64,000 nucleotides of DNA, from positions 16,265 through 80,264 of the forward strand of contig NZ_JAUCZC010000018.1 in NCBI RefSeq assembly GCF_030373265.1, given 5' to 3'. Shown here piece after piece: positions 41,780-51,885 of the stretch. Every line of letters starts with the position of its first letter. Position 1 is the first letter of the stretch. Source of the DNA: Blastomonas sp. (GTDB lineage: Bacteria > Pseudomonadota > Alphaproteobacteria > Sphingomonadales > Sphingomonadaceae). The notes under the pieces were generated by a model. The model was not told the DNA's origin and made no database searches. It worked only from the letters and a program-made list of their open reading frames with translations. A program made the translations under genes and the position numbers.

Positions 41780-43312
41780 ATGAAGACCCTCATTCCGATC
41801 CTGGGCGACCAGCTCAGCCATGATCTGTCCGCGCTCGACGGTGCCGATCCCGACACCAGTGTGCTGCTGATGATGGAGGTGGATGAGGAGACGACCTACG
41901 TCCGCCACCATAAGGCCAAGATCGCCTTCATCCTCTCCGCCATGCGCCATCACGCCGATGATCTGCGCGCAAAAGGCTGGACGGTCGATTATGTGCGGCT
42001 CGATGATCCCGACAACAGTGGGTCGTTCACCGGAGAACTCGCGCGTGCGATCGAGCGTCACGCACCTGGACGGACCGTCGCAACCGAGCCGGGCGAATGG
42101 CGGGTGCTTGCCGCGATGCAGGAATGGGCCGACAGGTTCGATGTCCCGGTCGATCTGCGCGAGGACAGCCGCTTTGTCTGCACCCATGCCGAGTTCGACA
42201 CCTGGGCCGCCGCGCGCAAGCAGTTGCGGATGGAGTTCTTCTACCGCGACATGCGCCGCAAGACGGGACTGCTGATCGACGAGCATGGCAAGCCCGAGGG
42301 CGGTGAATGGAATTTCGACAGTGAAAATCGCAAGCCTCCGCCGAACGAACCGCTGCTGATCCCGCAGCCGCTGCGGTTCAAGCCTGACGCGATCACCCGC
42401 GAGGTGCTCGCTCTGGTTGCCCGCCGGTTTGCCGACCATCCCGGCAGCCTGGAGGACTTCGCCTTTGCCACCACCCGCGCCGACGCGCTCGCCCAGCAGG
42501 CGCATTTCATCGACCACGCCCTCGCCCGCTTCGGCGATTACCAAGATGCGATGCTGACCGACCAGCCGTTCCTGTGGCACTCGATCCTTTCGCCCTATCT
42601 CAACTGCGGTCTGCTCGATCCGCTGGCGCTCTGCCAGGCGGTGGAGGTCGAATACCAGCGCGGCCGAGTGCCGATCAACGCGGCCGAGGGCTTCATCCGC
42701 CAGATCATCGGCTGGCGCGAATATGTCCGCGGCATCTACTGGCGCGAGGGACCCGATTATGCGCAGCGCAACGTGCTCGACGCCCGGCGCCCCCTCCCCG
42801 CCTTCTATTATGACGGCAAGACCGACATGCACTGCATGGCGCAGACGATCGACCAGACCATGCGCCATGCGTATGCGCATCATATCCAGCGGTTGATGAT
42901 TACAGGCAATTTCGCGCTGATCGCAGGGATCGATCCGCACGCGGTGCACGAATGGTATCTGGAGGTGTATGCCGACGCCTATGAGTGGGTCGAGCTCCCC
43001 AACACTTTGGGGATGAGCCAGTTTGCCGATGGCGGGCTGCTCGCCAGCAAGCCCTACGCCTCGAGCGGCAACTACATCAACACGATGTCCGACTATTGCG
43101 GCCATTGCCGTTATGACGTGAAGGCCAAGACCGGCCCCAAGGCCTGCCCGTTCAATCTGCTCTACTGGGATTTTCTCGATCGCAACGAAGCGGTCCTGGG
43201 CAAGAACCAGCGGCTCGCCATGCCCTATCGCAACTGGTCGAAACGCAATGCCGAGGACAAGGCGGCGATTCGCAAGGATGCCGCCCGCTTCCTCGATACG
43301 CTCACCAGATAA
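41780..43312 (+). CDS. phrB: FeS-containing bacterial cryptochrome/(6-4) photolyase (PhrB type)
   Basis: A 510-residue photolyase of the FeS-BCP group. It begins MKTLIPILGDQLSHDLSALD, the Rossmann-like antenna domain. The four cluster-binding cysteines are Cys352 (MHCMAQ), Cys440, Cys443 (YCGHC) and Cys456 (KACPFN). Their spacing equals that of Agrobacterium PhrB (350/438/441/454 as I recall). The FAD-binding helical domain includes INAAEGFIRQIIGWREYVRG. It repairs UV (6-4) photoproducts with light, using FAD and probably a lumazine antenna. An upstream TTG at 41732 is a less likely start. The small downstream gene overlaps its last codons on the other strand. Confidence 0.93.
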   Translation: MKTLIPILGDQLSHDLSALDGADPDTSVLLMMEVDEETTYVRHHKAKIAFILSAMRHHADDLRAKGWTVDYVRLDDPDNSGSFTGELARAIERHAPGRTVATEPGEWRVLAAMQEWADRFDVPVDLREDSRFVCTHAEFDTWAAARKQLRMEFFYRDMRRKTGLLIDEHGKPEGGEWNFDSENRKPPPNEPLLIPQPLRFKPDAITREVLALVARRFADHPGSLEDFAFATTRADALAQQAHFIDHALARFGDYQDAMLTDQPFLWHSILSPYLNCGLLDPLALCQAVEVEYQRGRVPINAAEGFIRQIIGWREYVRGIYWREGPDYAQRNVLDARRPLPAFYYDGKTDMHCMAQTIDQTMRHAYAHHIQRLMITGNFALIAGIDPHAVHEWYLEVYADAYEWVELPNTLGMSQFADGGLLASKPYASSGNYINTMSDYCGHCRYDVKAKTGPKACPFNLLYWDFLDRNEAVLGKNQRLAMPYRNWSKRNAEDKAAIRKDAARFLDTLTR

Positions 43313-43511
43313 ACGAGGTGATTGCCACGAAGAAGGCCGAAAAGCTCAGCAGAAAAAGCCGGACTTCCTCGTTGCGCTGCGCTTTCTTGCGACTGGCCAG
43401 CACCTCGGGTTCGTCGACCGGCGTCGGTGCCAAAACATGCGCCGCAAGGCTCCCGCGAAAGCGGTGAGGCTGCGTCAGGGTGGACGAGAGGATCAATCGC
43501 TGCATGCTCAA
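43302..43511 (-). CDS. Small single-helix membrane protein, hypothetical
   Basis: A 69-residue frame in the otherwise empty 360 bases between the photolyase and glutaryl-CoA dehydrogenase genes. The first part is polar and basic; the C-terminus VRLFLLSFSAFFVAITSFIW is one strong membrane helix. I do not recognise a family. Its end overlaps the last 11 bases of the photolyase gene. The hydrophobic C-terminus argues for a real protein, but with no clear ribosome-binding site it remains tentative. Confidence 0.5.
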   Translation of the reverse strand: MSMQRLILSSTLTQPHRFRGSLAAHVLAPTPVDEPEVLASRKKAQRNEEVRLFLLSFSAFFVAITSFIW

Positions 43512-43672
43512 GGTGTTAACGGCTTTTTAACCATTGCCCAACGCAAATGATGGTTAAGATTGCCCTGTGCCAGAACCGGACACGCGCGCCTCCCAGGCGC
43601 CTCGCATAGGCGTCGAATGCCGACCCGAAATTGAGGTTTTATCGCACAGGAAGCTGCGCTAGACCCTCGGCC

Positions 43673-44881
43673 ATGAAACACGACAGCATCCGCAAGGCCG
43701 AGACCATCCCCTTCACCTGGGACGACCCCTTCCTGATCGACGAGCAGTTGACCGAAGAGGAACGGCTGATCCAGGCAAGCGCGCGCGGGTTCGCGCAGGA
43801 TGTGCTGCAGCCCCGCGTGATCGATGCCTTTCGCGAGGAGATCGACGCGCCCGAGCTGTTCCCGATGATGGGCGAAGCCGGGCTGCTCGGCGCGACCCTG
43901 CCCGAGGATTTCGGCGGCGCGGAAGCGAGCTATGTCGCTTATGGCCTGATCGCGCGCGAGGTCGAGCGCGTCGACAGCGGCTATCGCTCGATGATGTCGG
44001 TGCAAAGCTCGCTCGTGATCCATCCGATCAACGCCTATGGCAGCGACGAACAGCGCCGCAAGTATCTGCCCGGATTGTGCGCCGGCACGCTGATCGGCTG
44101 TTTCGGCCTCACCGAACCCGATGCGGGATCCGACCCCGCAGGCATGAAGACTCGCGCCAAAAAGGTCGATGGCGGCTATGTCATCTCGGGCGCCAAGACC
44201 TGGATTTCGAACAGCCCGTTTGCCGATGTCTTCGTCATCTGGGCCAAGTCCGAGGCGCATAATGGCCAGATCCGCGGCTTCATCCTGGAAAAGGGCATGA
44301 AGGGCCTCGACGCGCCCAAGATCAAGGGCAAGCTGAGCTTGCGCGCATCGACCACCGGCATGATCCAGATGGACGAGGTCGATGTTCCCGAAGAGAATCT
44401 GCTGCCGCATGTCGAGGGCCTGAAGGGGCCGTTCGGCTGCCTCAACCGTGCGCGTTATGGCATTTCCTGGGGCGCGATGGGCGCGGCCGAATTCTGCTGG
44501 CACGCCGCGCGGCAATATGGCCTCGACCGGGTGCAGTTCGGCAAGCCGCTCGCAGCCACGCAATTGTTCCAGAAGAAACTCGCCGACATGCAGACCGAAA
44601 TTGCGTTGGGATTGCAGGCGTCTTTGCGCGTCGGGCGGCTGATGGACGAGGGCCGGTTTGCGCCCGAGATGATCTCGATCGTCAAGCGCAACAACTGCGG
44701 CAAGGCGCTCGATATCGCGCGGCAAGCGCGTGACATGCATGGCGGCAACGGCATCAGCGAGGAGTATCAGGTGATGCGCCACATGGTGAACTTGGAGACT
44801 GTCAACACCTATGAAGGGGCGCACGATGTGCACGCGCTGATCCTCGGCCGGGCGCAGACCGGGATCCAGGCATTTTTCTGA
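43673..44881 (+). CDS. gcdH: Acyl-CoA dehydrogenase, glutaryl-CoA dehydrogenase type
   Basis: A 402-residue flavoenzyme. Glutaryl-CoA dehydrogenase features are [20 protein letters not shown], then [18 protein letters not shown], the FAD-site [20 protein letters not shown] and the C-terminal catalytic segment [20 protein letters not shown] with the active-site Glu. It converts glutaryl-CoA to crotonyl-CoA and CO2 in lysine/tryptophan and aromatic degradation, passing electrons to ETF. No partner gene is adjacent. The start [14 protein letters not shown] was preferred over a longer frame lacking conservation. Confidence 0.93.
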   Translation: MKHDSIRKAETIPFTWDDPFLIDEQLTEEERLIQASARGFAQDVLQPRVIDAFREEIDAPELFPMMGEAGLLGATLPEDFGGAEASYVAYGLIAREVERVDSGYRSMMSVQSSLVIHPINAYGSDEQRRKYLPGLCAGTLIGCFGLTEPDAGSDPAGMKTRAKKVDGGYVISGAKTWISNSPFADVFVIWAKSEAHNGQIRGFILEKGMKGLDAPKIKGKLSLRASTTGMIQMDEVDVPEENLLPHVEGLKGPFGCLNRARYGISWGAMGAAEFCWHAARQYGLDRVQFGKPLAATQLFQKKLADMQTEIALGLQASLRVGRLMDEGRFAPEMISIVKRNNCGKALDIARQARDMHGGNGISEEYQVMRHMVNLETVNTYEGAHDVHALILGRAQTGIQAFF

Positions 44882-44977
44882 CAGCACTGCTGACAAAATA
44901 AACCCCGGCGTAACAAGCTGTTAACTACAGGACCCTAGCGTCGGCAAAAGGCGTTTCGGGGAGCTTTTCACGAGAAT

Positions 44978-45907
44978 ATGGGCGAGTCTGGGCATAATTT
45001 CAGGATGCGCAACGCAGACATCTGTGTCGGTCCGGCCCGGGTCTGTGCCGGACCGGACCCGCGGAGCATTGCCCGCAGCATCGCCCGTGCAGGTATCGGC
45101 GTCTTCGAATGTGACCTGCAGACCGAAGCCCTGTCGTGGACGCGCAATGTCTATGACATGTTCGGCGTCGACCAAAGCGTGCTGCCGGACCGGCAGGAGA
45201 TCGTCGCGCTGTATGACGAGGAATCGCGCGATACGCTGCACCGGTTGCGCAGCCGCGCCATCGAGCGCCGTTCGGGGTTCACGCTCGACGCGCGGATCAA
45301 CCGCCCTGATGGCACCGAACGCTGGGTGCAGATCGTCGCGCAGGTGGAGAGTGAACGCGGGCGCCCGCTGCGGCTGGTCGGCACCAAACAGGATATCACC
45401 CGCCAGCGCACCGAATTCGACGCGCTGCAGCAGTTCGCCCATCGCGACAGCCTGACCGGGCTAGCCAATCGCTCGGTCTTCCAGCACCGGTTCCTCGACG
45501 CGTCCGGATCAGCGCTGGGAATCCGCCCGCTCGGCGCCTTGCTGCTGCTTGACGTCGATGGGTTCAAGCAGATCAACGACCTGTATGGCCATGCCGCGGG
45601 CGATGCGTGCCTGGTCCAGTTCGGCCAGCGAATCTCTCAATCCTTCCCCGACGCCCTGATGGTCGCCCGCATCGGCGGGGATGAATTCGCCGTGCTGCTA
45701 CCCAGCGACCGCAACCTGCAGCGGCTGAGCCACCGCATCGCATCGACCATCGCGCTGCTGCGGATGCCTATCGCCTGGCAGGGGCATTTGCTCGAGGCCG
45801 GAGCGAGCCACGGCGTGGCGATGGCCAACAATGCCATCTCTTATGACGCCGAGGCCATGTTCCTGCGCGCCGACCAGGCGCTGTACGCGGTCAAGCGCGC
45901 GCGCTGA
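44978..45907 (+). CDS. PAS-GGDEF diguanylate cyclase
   Basis: A 309-residue c-di-GMP synthase. The N-terminal PAS_3-type sensor (about 30-145) contains GIGVFECDLQTEALSWTRNV and the PAC ending GRPLRLVGTKQDITRQRTEF. The GGDEF domain (about 150-309) has the active-site motif RIGGDEFAVLLPS intact. An RxxD inhibitory site is not obvious. No membrane helix is present, so it is cytoplasmic. A later ATG (MRNADICV, 45005) is an alternative start. It is tail-to-tail with argC. Confidence 0.92.
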   Translation: MGESGHNFRMRNADICVGPARVCAGPDPRSIARSIARAGIGVFECDLQTEALSWTRNVYDMFGVDQSVLPDRQEIVALYDEESRDTLHRLRSRAIERRSGFTLDARINRPDGTERWVQIVAQVESERGRPLRLVGTKQDITRQRTEFDALQQFAHRDSLTGLANRSVFQHRFLDASGSALGIRPLGALLLLDVDGFKQINDLYGHAAGDACLVQFGQRISQSFPDALMVARIGGDEFAVLLPSDRNLQRLSHRIASTIALLRMPIAWQGHLLEAGASHGVAMANNAISYDAEAMFLRADQALYAVKRAR

Positions 45908-45916
45908 CCGCCGCCA

Positions 45917-46852
45917 TCAGATGCGAAGGCCTGCCAGTTCGTCGAGTCCGGCCATGATGTTGAGATTCTGGACCGCAGCACCGCTCGCGCCCTTGCCCAG
46001 ATTGTCGAGCATCGCGATCAGGCGCACCTGCGATCCGTCGGCGCTGGGCAGCACGTAAAGCTTCAGACAGTCGCTCGCTGCATCGCCTTCCGACACCAAC
46101 AGCTCCGCAGGAGCAGTGCCCGCCGGGGCGACCGACACCAGCGGCTCATCGGCATAATGATCGGCCAGGGCCTCGTGCAGCGTCCGCGCATCTGCAAACC
46201 CGAGTTCGGGATCGAGAAACAGCGGTACATCGACCAGCATTCCGCGAAACGCGCGAACAACGGCAGGCGCAAACAGCGGCGACCGGCTGAGCCCGCAGCG
46301 CACCTGCATTTCGGGCAAATGCTTGTGCTCGAGGCCCAGCGCATAGGCACGATAGCCGATCTCGGGCGCATCGTTCTGCATCCGGGCGATAAGGTCCTTG
46401 CCCCCGCCCGAATAGCCGCTGACCGCATTGACGATGAAGCCATGGTCGGATGGCAGCAGCCCCTGCTCGACCAGAGGCGCGACCAATGCGATAAACCCGG
46501 TCGAGTAGCAGCCAGGATTGCTCACCCGGGCGGCGGTGCGGATCGCATCGCGCTGGCCCGCGCTGAACTCGGCAAAGCCGTAGACCCAGCCGTCAGCAAC
46601 CCGGTGTGCGGTCGAACAATCGATGAACCGGGTCGGTGCGCCCTCGCCCAGCGCGACGGCTTCGCGCGCGGCATCGTCGGGCAGACACAGGATGACGAAA
46701 TCAGAATCGCGGATGATCGCCGCCCGCGCGGCAACGTTCTTGCGATCGGCCTCGGACAGGCTGATCACGCGGAAATCGCTGCGACCGGCCATCCGTTCGG
46801 CAATTTCCAGGCCGGTGGTGCCGACGGCACCGTCGATGAAGACTTTTGGCAT
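45917..46852 (-). CDS. argC: N-acetyl-gamma-glutamyl-phosphate reductase (type 2)
   Basis: A 311-residue arginine-biosynthesis enzyme that reduces N-acetylglutamyl phosphate to the semialdehyde with NADPH. The short type 2 form is recognised by MPKVFIDGAVGTTGLEIAER, the NADP-binding start, and by the catalytic cysteine in RVSNPGCYSTGFIALVAPLV. The histidine region is LGLEHKHLPEMQ. Its ATG overlaps the stop of the NlpC/P60 gene by one base (tgATG), so they form one transcription unit although the functions are unrelated. Confidence 0.95.
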   Translation of the reverse strand: MPKVFIDGAVGTTGLEIAERMAGRSDFRVISLSEADRKNVAARAAIIRDSDFVILCLPDDAAREAVALGEGAPTRFIDCSTAHRVADGWVYGFAEFSAGQRDAIRTAARVSNPGCYSTGFIALVAPLVEQGLLPSDHGFIVNAVSGYSGGGKDLIARMQNDAPEIGYRAYALGLEHKHLPEMQVRCGLSRSPLFAPAVVRAFRGMLVDVPLFLDPELGFADARTLHEALADHYADEPLVSVAPAGTAPAELLVSEGDAASDCLKLYVLPSADGSQVRLIAMLDNLGKGASGAAVQNLNIMAGLDELAGLRI

Positions 46853-47883
46853 CAGATGATCCGCTTGCGCGCCAGCACCGGCTGCGGCGTCGTTTCGGGG
46901 AAGCGAGCGATAACATCGGCGAGCGGCTCTGCCACCACCTGCATCCAGTGCGCATTGGCGTGCAGCACCGTGGAGTCATCCGTCATCAGCCCGACATGGC
47001 CGGGGAAATAGACCAGGTCGCCGCGCTGCAGCGCCTCGTCATCGGCGAGCATACGGCCCACTGCCGCCATCTGCTGGTCGCAGTCGCGCGGCGCATCGTG
47101 TCCGGCAAGCGCCAGCACCAGCTGCACCAGACCCGAGCAATCGAGCGCCTCGCCGCCGCGTCCGCCCCACAGATACGGCGCACCGACGAGCTGCAGGGCA
47201 CGGTCGACCGGATCACAGGTCTGCTGTTCGATCGCGATCGCGTGGCGTGCCGACATCCAGCCGCCCGCGACCGCAAGGAACTTGCCGCATTCGCTCGTCT
47301 CACCGGCGGTGATCTGCGCGCCCATCGGATAAGCCGCGAGCATTGGGGTCTTGATCGACGGCCCGGCGAACACCAAAGCGCGGCGGACATGGACGATATG
47401 CGTGGGGTCGGGCGTGTCCAGCGCGATCTGGTCCAGCCGAACATAGCCGCAATAGCCATCGTGCAGCCCATAGCCCCAGGCCCATTCGCCCGCTGTGTCG
47501 AGCAAGGCGAACGCCTCGCCCGGCAGCAACTGGCTCACCGCCTCGGCATCGCCAGATCCAGCCTTGCGCATCATCGCACCTGCGCCGGTAACGCGGTGGA
47601 TTTGCGGCGCGACATAATGCGGCGCGAAGAAGCGGCCAGCCAGCGCGATATCCGCAAGGTCGCCGCGGATGGGCGTGACGCGCGGATCATAGTCCGTCAC
47701 CGGCCCGGTCAACACGAACTGTTGTACCGGGGCGGAGGGACTGCCCGTCGCGCCCGGCGGCAAATCTGTCGCCGATCCACCCGCCAGCGAACGTGTCGCC
47801 AAAGAGCCCGTAGAATGTGTCAAGAAACCCGGTCCCCCGCGCAAATTATCGCCACGACATGATCCTGCGCCCGTCCATGGCAT
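46852..47883 (-). CDS. C40 (NlpC/P60) peptidase with SH3 region
   Basis: A 343-residue peptidoglycan peptidase. Two bacterial SH3-like segments (about 85-205) precede an NlpC/P60 domain. That domain has the catalytic Cys in ALDCSGLVQLVLALAGHDAP, His in FPGHVGLMTDD and the third residue in VLHANAHW. It would cut the D-Glu to diamino acid bond in peptide stems. No signal peptide is visible, which is odd for the role and suggests cytoplasmic peptide recycling or a non-classical path. The first 50 residues are Gly/Ser/Thr-rich and the start is uncertain. It is coupled to argC. Confidence 0.88.
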   Translation of the reverse strand: MPWTGAGSCRGDNLRGGPGFLTHSTGSLATRSLAGGSATDLPPGATGSPSAPVQQFVLTGPVTDYDPRVTPIRGDLADIALAGRFFAPHYVAPQIHRVTGAGAMMRKAGSGDAEAVSQLLPGEAFALLDTAGEWAWGYGLHDGYCGYVRLDQIALDTPDPTHIVHVRRALVFAGPSIKTPMLAAYPMGAQITAGETSECGKFLAVAGGWMSARHAIAIEQQTCDPVDRALQLVGAPYLWGGRGGEALDCSGLVQLVLALAGHDAPRDCDQQMAAVGRMLADDEALQRGDLVYFPGHVGLMTDDSTVLHANAHWMQVVAEPLADVIARFPETTPQPVLARKRII

Positions 47884-47983
47884 CGGGCAGGCGGCGCAGA
47901 TAGACGAGTTGGAGCAATTTGTCTAAGCCGCCGGTTAGCACAGCGCAAACCGGGAGAAAATGCCTGCGAAATCCACGGCCAGG

Positions 47984-49387
47984 TCAGCCGCTGGCGCCAT
48001 AACGGCCACGCAGATAATGCCAGGATGCGCGAAGGCCCAAGGCTTCGCCGCCCTTGGGCTGGCCCGGGCGCGGTGTCGGCCGCCAGGCAAAGGTATCGAA
48101 ATGCGCCCAGGGGACGCCGTCGCCGACAAAACGCTGCAGGAACAGCGCGGCGGTCACCGCGCCGGCAAACGCCCCGCCGCTGTTGCCGATATCGGCAATG
48201 TCGCTGGCGTACATGTCCTCATAGCCCGCCCATAACGGCAGCCGCCAGCAAGGGTCGCCGGTGAGCGTGCCACTGGCGACAAGGCCATCGGCGAGCGGAT
48301 CGCTGTTGGCGAACACCGCCGGCAGGTCCGGACCCAGCGCGACCCGCGCCGCGCCGGTGAGCGTGGCGAAGTCGATCATCAGATCGGGCGCGGTCTCGCT
48401 GGCTTTGGCAAGGCAATCGCCCAGCACCAGCCGACCTTCGGCATCGGTGTTGCCGATCTCGACCTGGATGCCCTTGCGGCTTTTGAGCACATCTCCCGGG
48501 CGGAAGGCGTTGCTGGATATCGCATTTTCCACCGCGCCGACCAGCATGTGCAACCGCACCGGCAGGCCCGAGCGCATGATCAACTGCGCCAGCGCCAGCG
48601 CATGCGCCGCGCCGCCCATGTCCTTCTTCATCAACAGCATGCCCGATGCCGGCTTGATATCCAGCCCACCGCTGTCGAAGCACACACCCTTGCCGACGAT
48701 CGCCAACCGCGGATGCTCCTCGCGGCCCCAATGCAGTTCGATCAGCCGCGGCGCGTGGCTGCGTGCTGCGGCCCGGCCGACCGCGTGAATCATCGGATAT
48801 CCCATCGCGAGCGTGTCACCGCGGGTCACGTCCAACACTGCGCCATAGCGTTTCGCGAGCGCTTCTGCTGCCGCTTCGAGGTCAGCCGGCCCCATGTCTT
48901 CGGCGGGCGTATTGACCATGTCGCGCACCCACGCGGTCGCTTCCGCCTCGGCGATCCGGTCGGGAAGCCTGGCCGGGTCGGACGTCAGCAGAACGCGAGG
49001 GCCCTGCGGATTGTCTTCGGGCTTCTTGTAGCCGGTCAGGCGATGCTGCGCGAGCGCCCAGCCGATCGCTGCATCGCCGGGCTTGCCCTCGACTGCGATC
49101 CGGTAGCTGCCGCCTGCCAGCACCTCGGGCGCCTTGGCAAGACACCAGGGCCGCAGATTGGTGCTGTCCGATACGCCCAGCACCGCCGCCCAGTCGTCGG
49201 CGCCATCGCCTGGCACCACCACCAGTTCGTGAGGCCTGGCGGTGAAGCGCATTGCGGCAAGGTGGTTGCGCACGCGCGGTGCCGCCGATGTCAGCCATGC
49301 GTCCAGCCCTGGCTTGTCGACAAGGTGGAGCGTGCGTGCGGGCTGGCCAATGTCCGGCTGGACGAGGTGGGACAAATCTATCATCAT
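47984..49387 (-). CDS. M17-family leucyl aminopeptidase
   Basis: A cytosolic metallo-aminopeptidase of about 467 residues. The catalytic domain has IVGKGVCFDSGGLDIKPASG and LLMKKDMGGAA, which bind metal and substrate, and the family signature NTDAEGRLVLGD. The N-terminal domain (1-160) is weakly conserved. The usual threonine in GKGITFDSGG is replaced by Cys, a variant seen in alphaproteobacterial M17 proteins annotated as leucyl aminopeptidase family. Start sites at 49402, 49387 and 49384 are close and poorly distinguished. It is divergent from the DUF3298 gene with about 44 bases between. Confidence 0.92.
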   Translation of the reverse strand: MMIDLSHLVQPDIGQPARTLHLVDKPGLDAWLTSAAPRVRNHLAAMRFTARPHELVVVPGDGADDWAAVLGVSDSTNLRPWCLAKAPEVLAGGSYRIAVEGKPGDAAIGWALAQHRLTGYKKPEDNPQGPRVLLTSDPARLPDRIAEAEATAWVRDMVNTPAEDMGPADLEAAAEALAKRYGAVLDVTRGDTLAMGYPMIHAVGRAAARSHAPRLIELHWGREEHPRLAIVGKGVCFDSGGLDIKPASGMLLMKKDMGGAAHALALAQLIMRSGLPVRLHMLVGAVENAISSNAFRPGDVLKSRKGIQVEIGNTDAEGRLVLGDCLAKASETAPDLMIDFATLTGAARVALGPDLPAVFANSDPLADGLVASGTLTGDPCWRLPLWAGYEDMYASDIADIGNSGGAFAGAVTAALFLQRFVGDGVPWAHFDTFAWRPTPRPGQPKGGEALGLRASWHYLRGRYGASG

Positions 49388-49430
49388 CGCAGCATAGAGC
49401 ATTTTTACGCCAGTCGAGCGAGACAGAAAT

Positions 49431-50237
49431 ATGGCAATCCGCCAACCCGCCCATTTGATCCTGATCGCCTTGGCAGCATTGGCGCTGCCGGCCATGGCCG
49501 CATGCGAGCAGGGCGTGCCCGTCGCCGCCGAACCGGATGCGCCCACCGCCCGCAGTCAGCCGCCAGCGCCGGTCGATTTCGAACGCGAGACCAGCACCTT
49601 CGCTTTCACCTACGCCTATCCCGGTCCGGCCGCAGCCTTGCCGAAGCTCGCCGCGATGCTGGACGCCGAACGCATCAAGGCGCTGAGCGACATCGAAACG
49701 CAGACCGCCGAGGCGCAAAAAGATGCTGCGGACAACGGCTATCCGTTCAATCCCCATATGCTGGGGGTGGCATGGAAGGTCACCGGAGAAACCGAGCAGG
49801 TGCTGGCGATGGTGGCCGAAATCAGCAGCTATTCGGGAGGTGCGCACGGCAACACCGGCTATGAGGCGCTTATCTGGGACAAGGCGACCAACCAGCGGGT
49901 GGAACTGGCCGCCCTGTTCAACGATTGGGGCGGGACGCTGGAACCGCTGCGCGAACGCTATTGCGCGGCCCTGACCGGCGAACGACGGCAAAAGCGCGGC
50001 GCGGACATGGGCGAGCCCGACGACATGTTCAACAGCTGCCCGCCCTTTTCAGATCTGGTGATGGTGCCATACGCCAGCGACGAAACCGGGTTCGACCGGA
50101 TGATGTTCATCGCCGCGCCCTATGTTGCGGGCCCCTATGTCGAAGGCGCATATGAAATCAGCCTGCCGCTGGCCGGCGCGACCCTCGATCAGGTCAAGCC
50201 CGCTTATCGCAGCGCCTTTGCCATCCCGGCACGATAG
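49431..50237 (+). CDS. DUF4163/DUF3298 (RsiV-like) lipoprotein
   Basis: A 268-residue exported protein. A signal sequence ending LALPAMAACEQG suggests a lipoprotein with Cys at residue 25. The DUF4163 segment (about 50-130) and DUF3298 segment (about 135-225) follow. The motif ISSYSGGAHGNTGYEALIWD, with GGAHG, is typical of the RsiV/PdaC C-terminal family. In RsiV this fold binds lysozyme; in others it accompanies polysaccharide deacetylases. The ligand here is unknown. It ends four bases before the convergent monooxygenase gene. Confidence 0.87.
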   Translation: MAIRQPAHLILIALAALALPAMAACEQGVPVAAEPDAPTARSQPPAPVDFERETSTFAFTYAYPGPAAALPKLAAMLDAERIKALSDIETQTAEAQKDAADNGYPFNPHMLGVAWKVTGETEQVLAMVAEISSYSGGAHGNTGYEALIWDKATNQRVELAALFNDWGGTLEPLRERYCAALTGERRQKRGADMGEPDDMFNSCPPFSDLVMVPYASDETGFDRMMFIAAPYVAGPYVEGAYEISLPLAGATLDQVKPAYRSAFAIPAR

Positions 50238-50241
50238 GGCA

Positions 50242-51762
50242 TTATTCGGCTGCGATCGCGGCCGGCTCCGAGGTCGTCACGTCAGCCCGGCGGAACGCAA
50301 GCACGCCATCATCGACGGCTTCCTCGCGCAGCACCTTGCGATCGAACAGGTAATCCTGGTTGAGCCGCCACGGCATGCGATCGCCCTGCTTGGGCAGGAT
50401 ATCAAGCGCCCGCTGGACATAGCCTGAGGAGAAATCGAAGATCTCCTCCTCGTTGACCGGGCCATCGCTGCCGAGCACGGGGACCGCGATGTGGCTGCCG
50501 GTCGCCTGCATGTGGTTGAGCGTGCGGCAGACATAATCGGCGACGATATCGACCTTGAGCGTCCAGGACGCGTTCAGATAGCCGAAGACGATCGCCATGT
50601 TGGGCACATCACTGAACATGCAGCCCTTGTAATAGAAACGCTGGGTGAAATCGACCGGTGCGCCGTCGACCGAGAACGCGACCTTGCCTGCCATCGCCAG
50701 CTTCAGCCCGGTGGCGGTGATGATGACATCGGCATCCAGATTCCTGCCTGATTTGAGCTGGATCCCGGTGGGGGTGAACCTGTCGATATGACCGGTGACG
50801 ATGTCCGCCTTGCCGTCGCGGATCGCCTTGAACATGTCGCCATCGGGGACGAGGCACAATCGCTGTTCCCACGGGCCGTAAGGCGGCTGGAAATCGGGCT
50901 CGTTCATCTTGGAGCCCATGATCTTGCGGATCCGCTTGAGCAGATAGTCGCCGACTTTCTTGGGATTTTCGCGCGCGCGCTTGAACGAGATTTGCTGCAT
51001 GCGGACGTTCTTGAAGCGGATGAAGCGATAGGCCCATTCATCGGGCATGATGCTGCGCAGGGAATTGGCGAGCCAGTCCTTGGCCGGACGGCTCCAGTAC
51101 CAGGTCGGCGTGCGCTGGAGCATCGTGACGTGCGCGGCCTTGTCGGTCATCGACGGCACGATCGTCACTGCGGTGGCGCCCGATCCGATCACGACCACGC
51201 GCTTGCCCGCATAATCGAAGTCCTTGGGCCAGAACTGCGGGTGAATGATCTGCCCGCCAAAGCTCTCGCGGCCTTCGAACGCCGGGTCATAGCCCTGATC
51301 GTAGTCGTAATAGCCGGTGCCCATGAACAGATAGTTCGCCGTGAGGTGGCATACGCCCTGCCCTTTGACCTCGGCGGCGATCGTCCAGCGCGCCTCGCTG
51401 CTCGACCAGCTCGCCGACAGCACCTTGTGGCCCAGCCGGATGTGATCGGCCAGGCCGCGTTCGTCCTTGATGCGGCGCAGATAGCTCAGGATCGACGGAC
51501 CATCGGCGATCGCCTTCTGCTCGCGCCAGGGTTCGAACTCGAAGCCAAGCGTGTGCATGTCGCTGTCCGAGCGGATGCCGGGATACTGGAACAGGTTCCA
51601 GGTGCCGCCGATGTCGCTGCGCTGATCGAGGATCGCGAAGCTGCGCCCGGGGCATTTTTCCTTGAGGTGAACGGCCATGCCGAGGCCCGAAATCCCCGCA
51701 CCGATGATCAGTACGTCGAGATGGGTGGCGGCTTTGAGGTCGGACGGCTTTTCGTGCTTCAT
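50242..51762 (-). CDS. Flavin-dependent monooxygenase, Baeyer-Villiger type
   Basis: A 506-residue class B flavoprotein. The FAD-binding motif GAGISGLGMAVHL is near residue 20. The Baeyer-Villiger fingerprint FxGxxxHxxxWP is FGGQIIHPQFWP at about 169-180. The second dinucleotide motif is GSGATAVTI for NADPH. It inserts oxygen next to a ketone carbonyl or oxidises a heteroatom; the substrate is not predictable, with cyclic ketones and steroids both possible. It is monocistronic; a small HTH gene lies upstream on the same strand. Confidence 0.93.
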   Translation of the reverse strand: MKHEKPSDLKAATHLDVLIIGAGISGLGMAVHLKEKCPGRSFAILDQRSDIGGTWNLFQYPGIRSDSDMHTLGFEFEPWREQKAIADGPSILSYLRRIKDERGLADHIRLGHKVLSASWSSSEARWTIAAEVKGQGVCHLTANYLFMGTGYYDYDQGYDPAFEGRESFGGQIIHPQFWPKDFDYAGKRVVVIGSGATAVTIVPSMTDKAAHVTMLQRTPTWYWSRPAKDWLANSLRSIMPDEWAYRFIRFKNVRMQQISFKRARENPKKVGDYLLKRIRKIMGSKMNEPDFQPPYGPWEQRLCLVPDGDMFKAIRDGKADIVTGHIDRFTPTGIQLKSGRNLDADVIITATGLKLAMAGKVAFSVDGAPVDFTQRFYYKGCMFSDVPNMAIVFGYLNASWTLKVDIVADYVCRTLNHMQATGSHIAVPVLGSDGPVNEEEIFDFSSGYVQRALDILPKQGDRMPWRLNQDYLFDRKVLREEAVDDGVLAFRRADVTTSEPAAIAAE

Positions 51763-51885
51763 GGCTCAGGCTCTCCGGTCGCAGTCCGCTTGGCTGCGGA
51801 TCTCTCGCGTCAGTCAAAGGCTATACCATGCTGACATCGTTGTAAATTGCAACCGGTTTTGGCCCGATCCGGCCATAAACCGCGA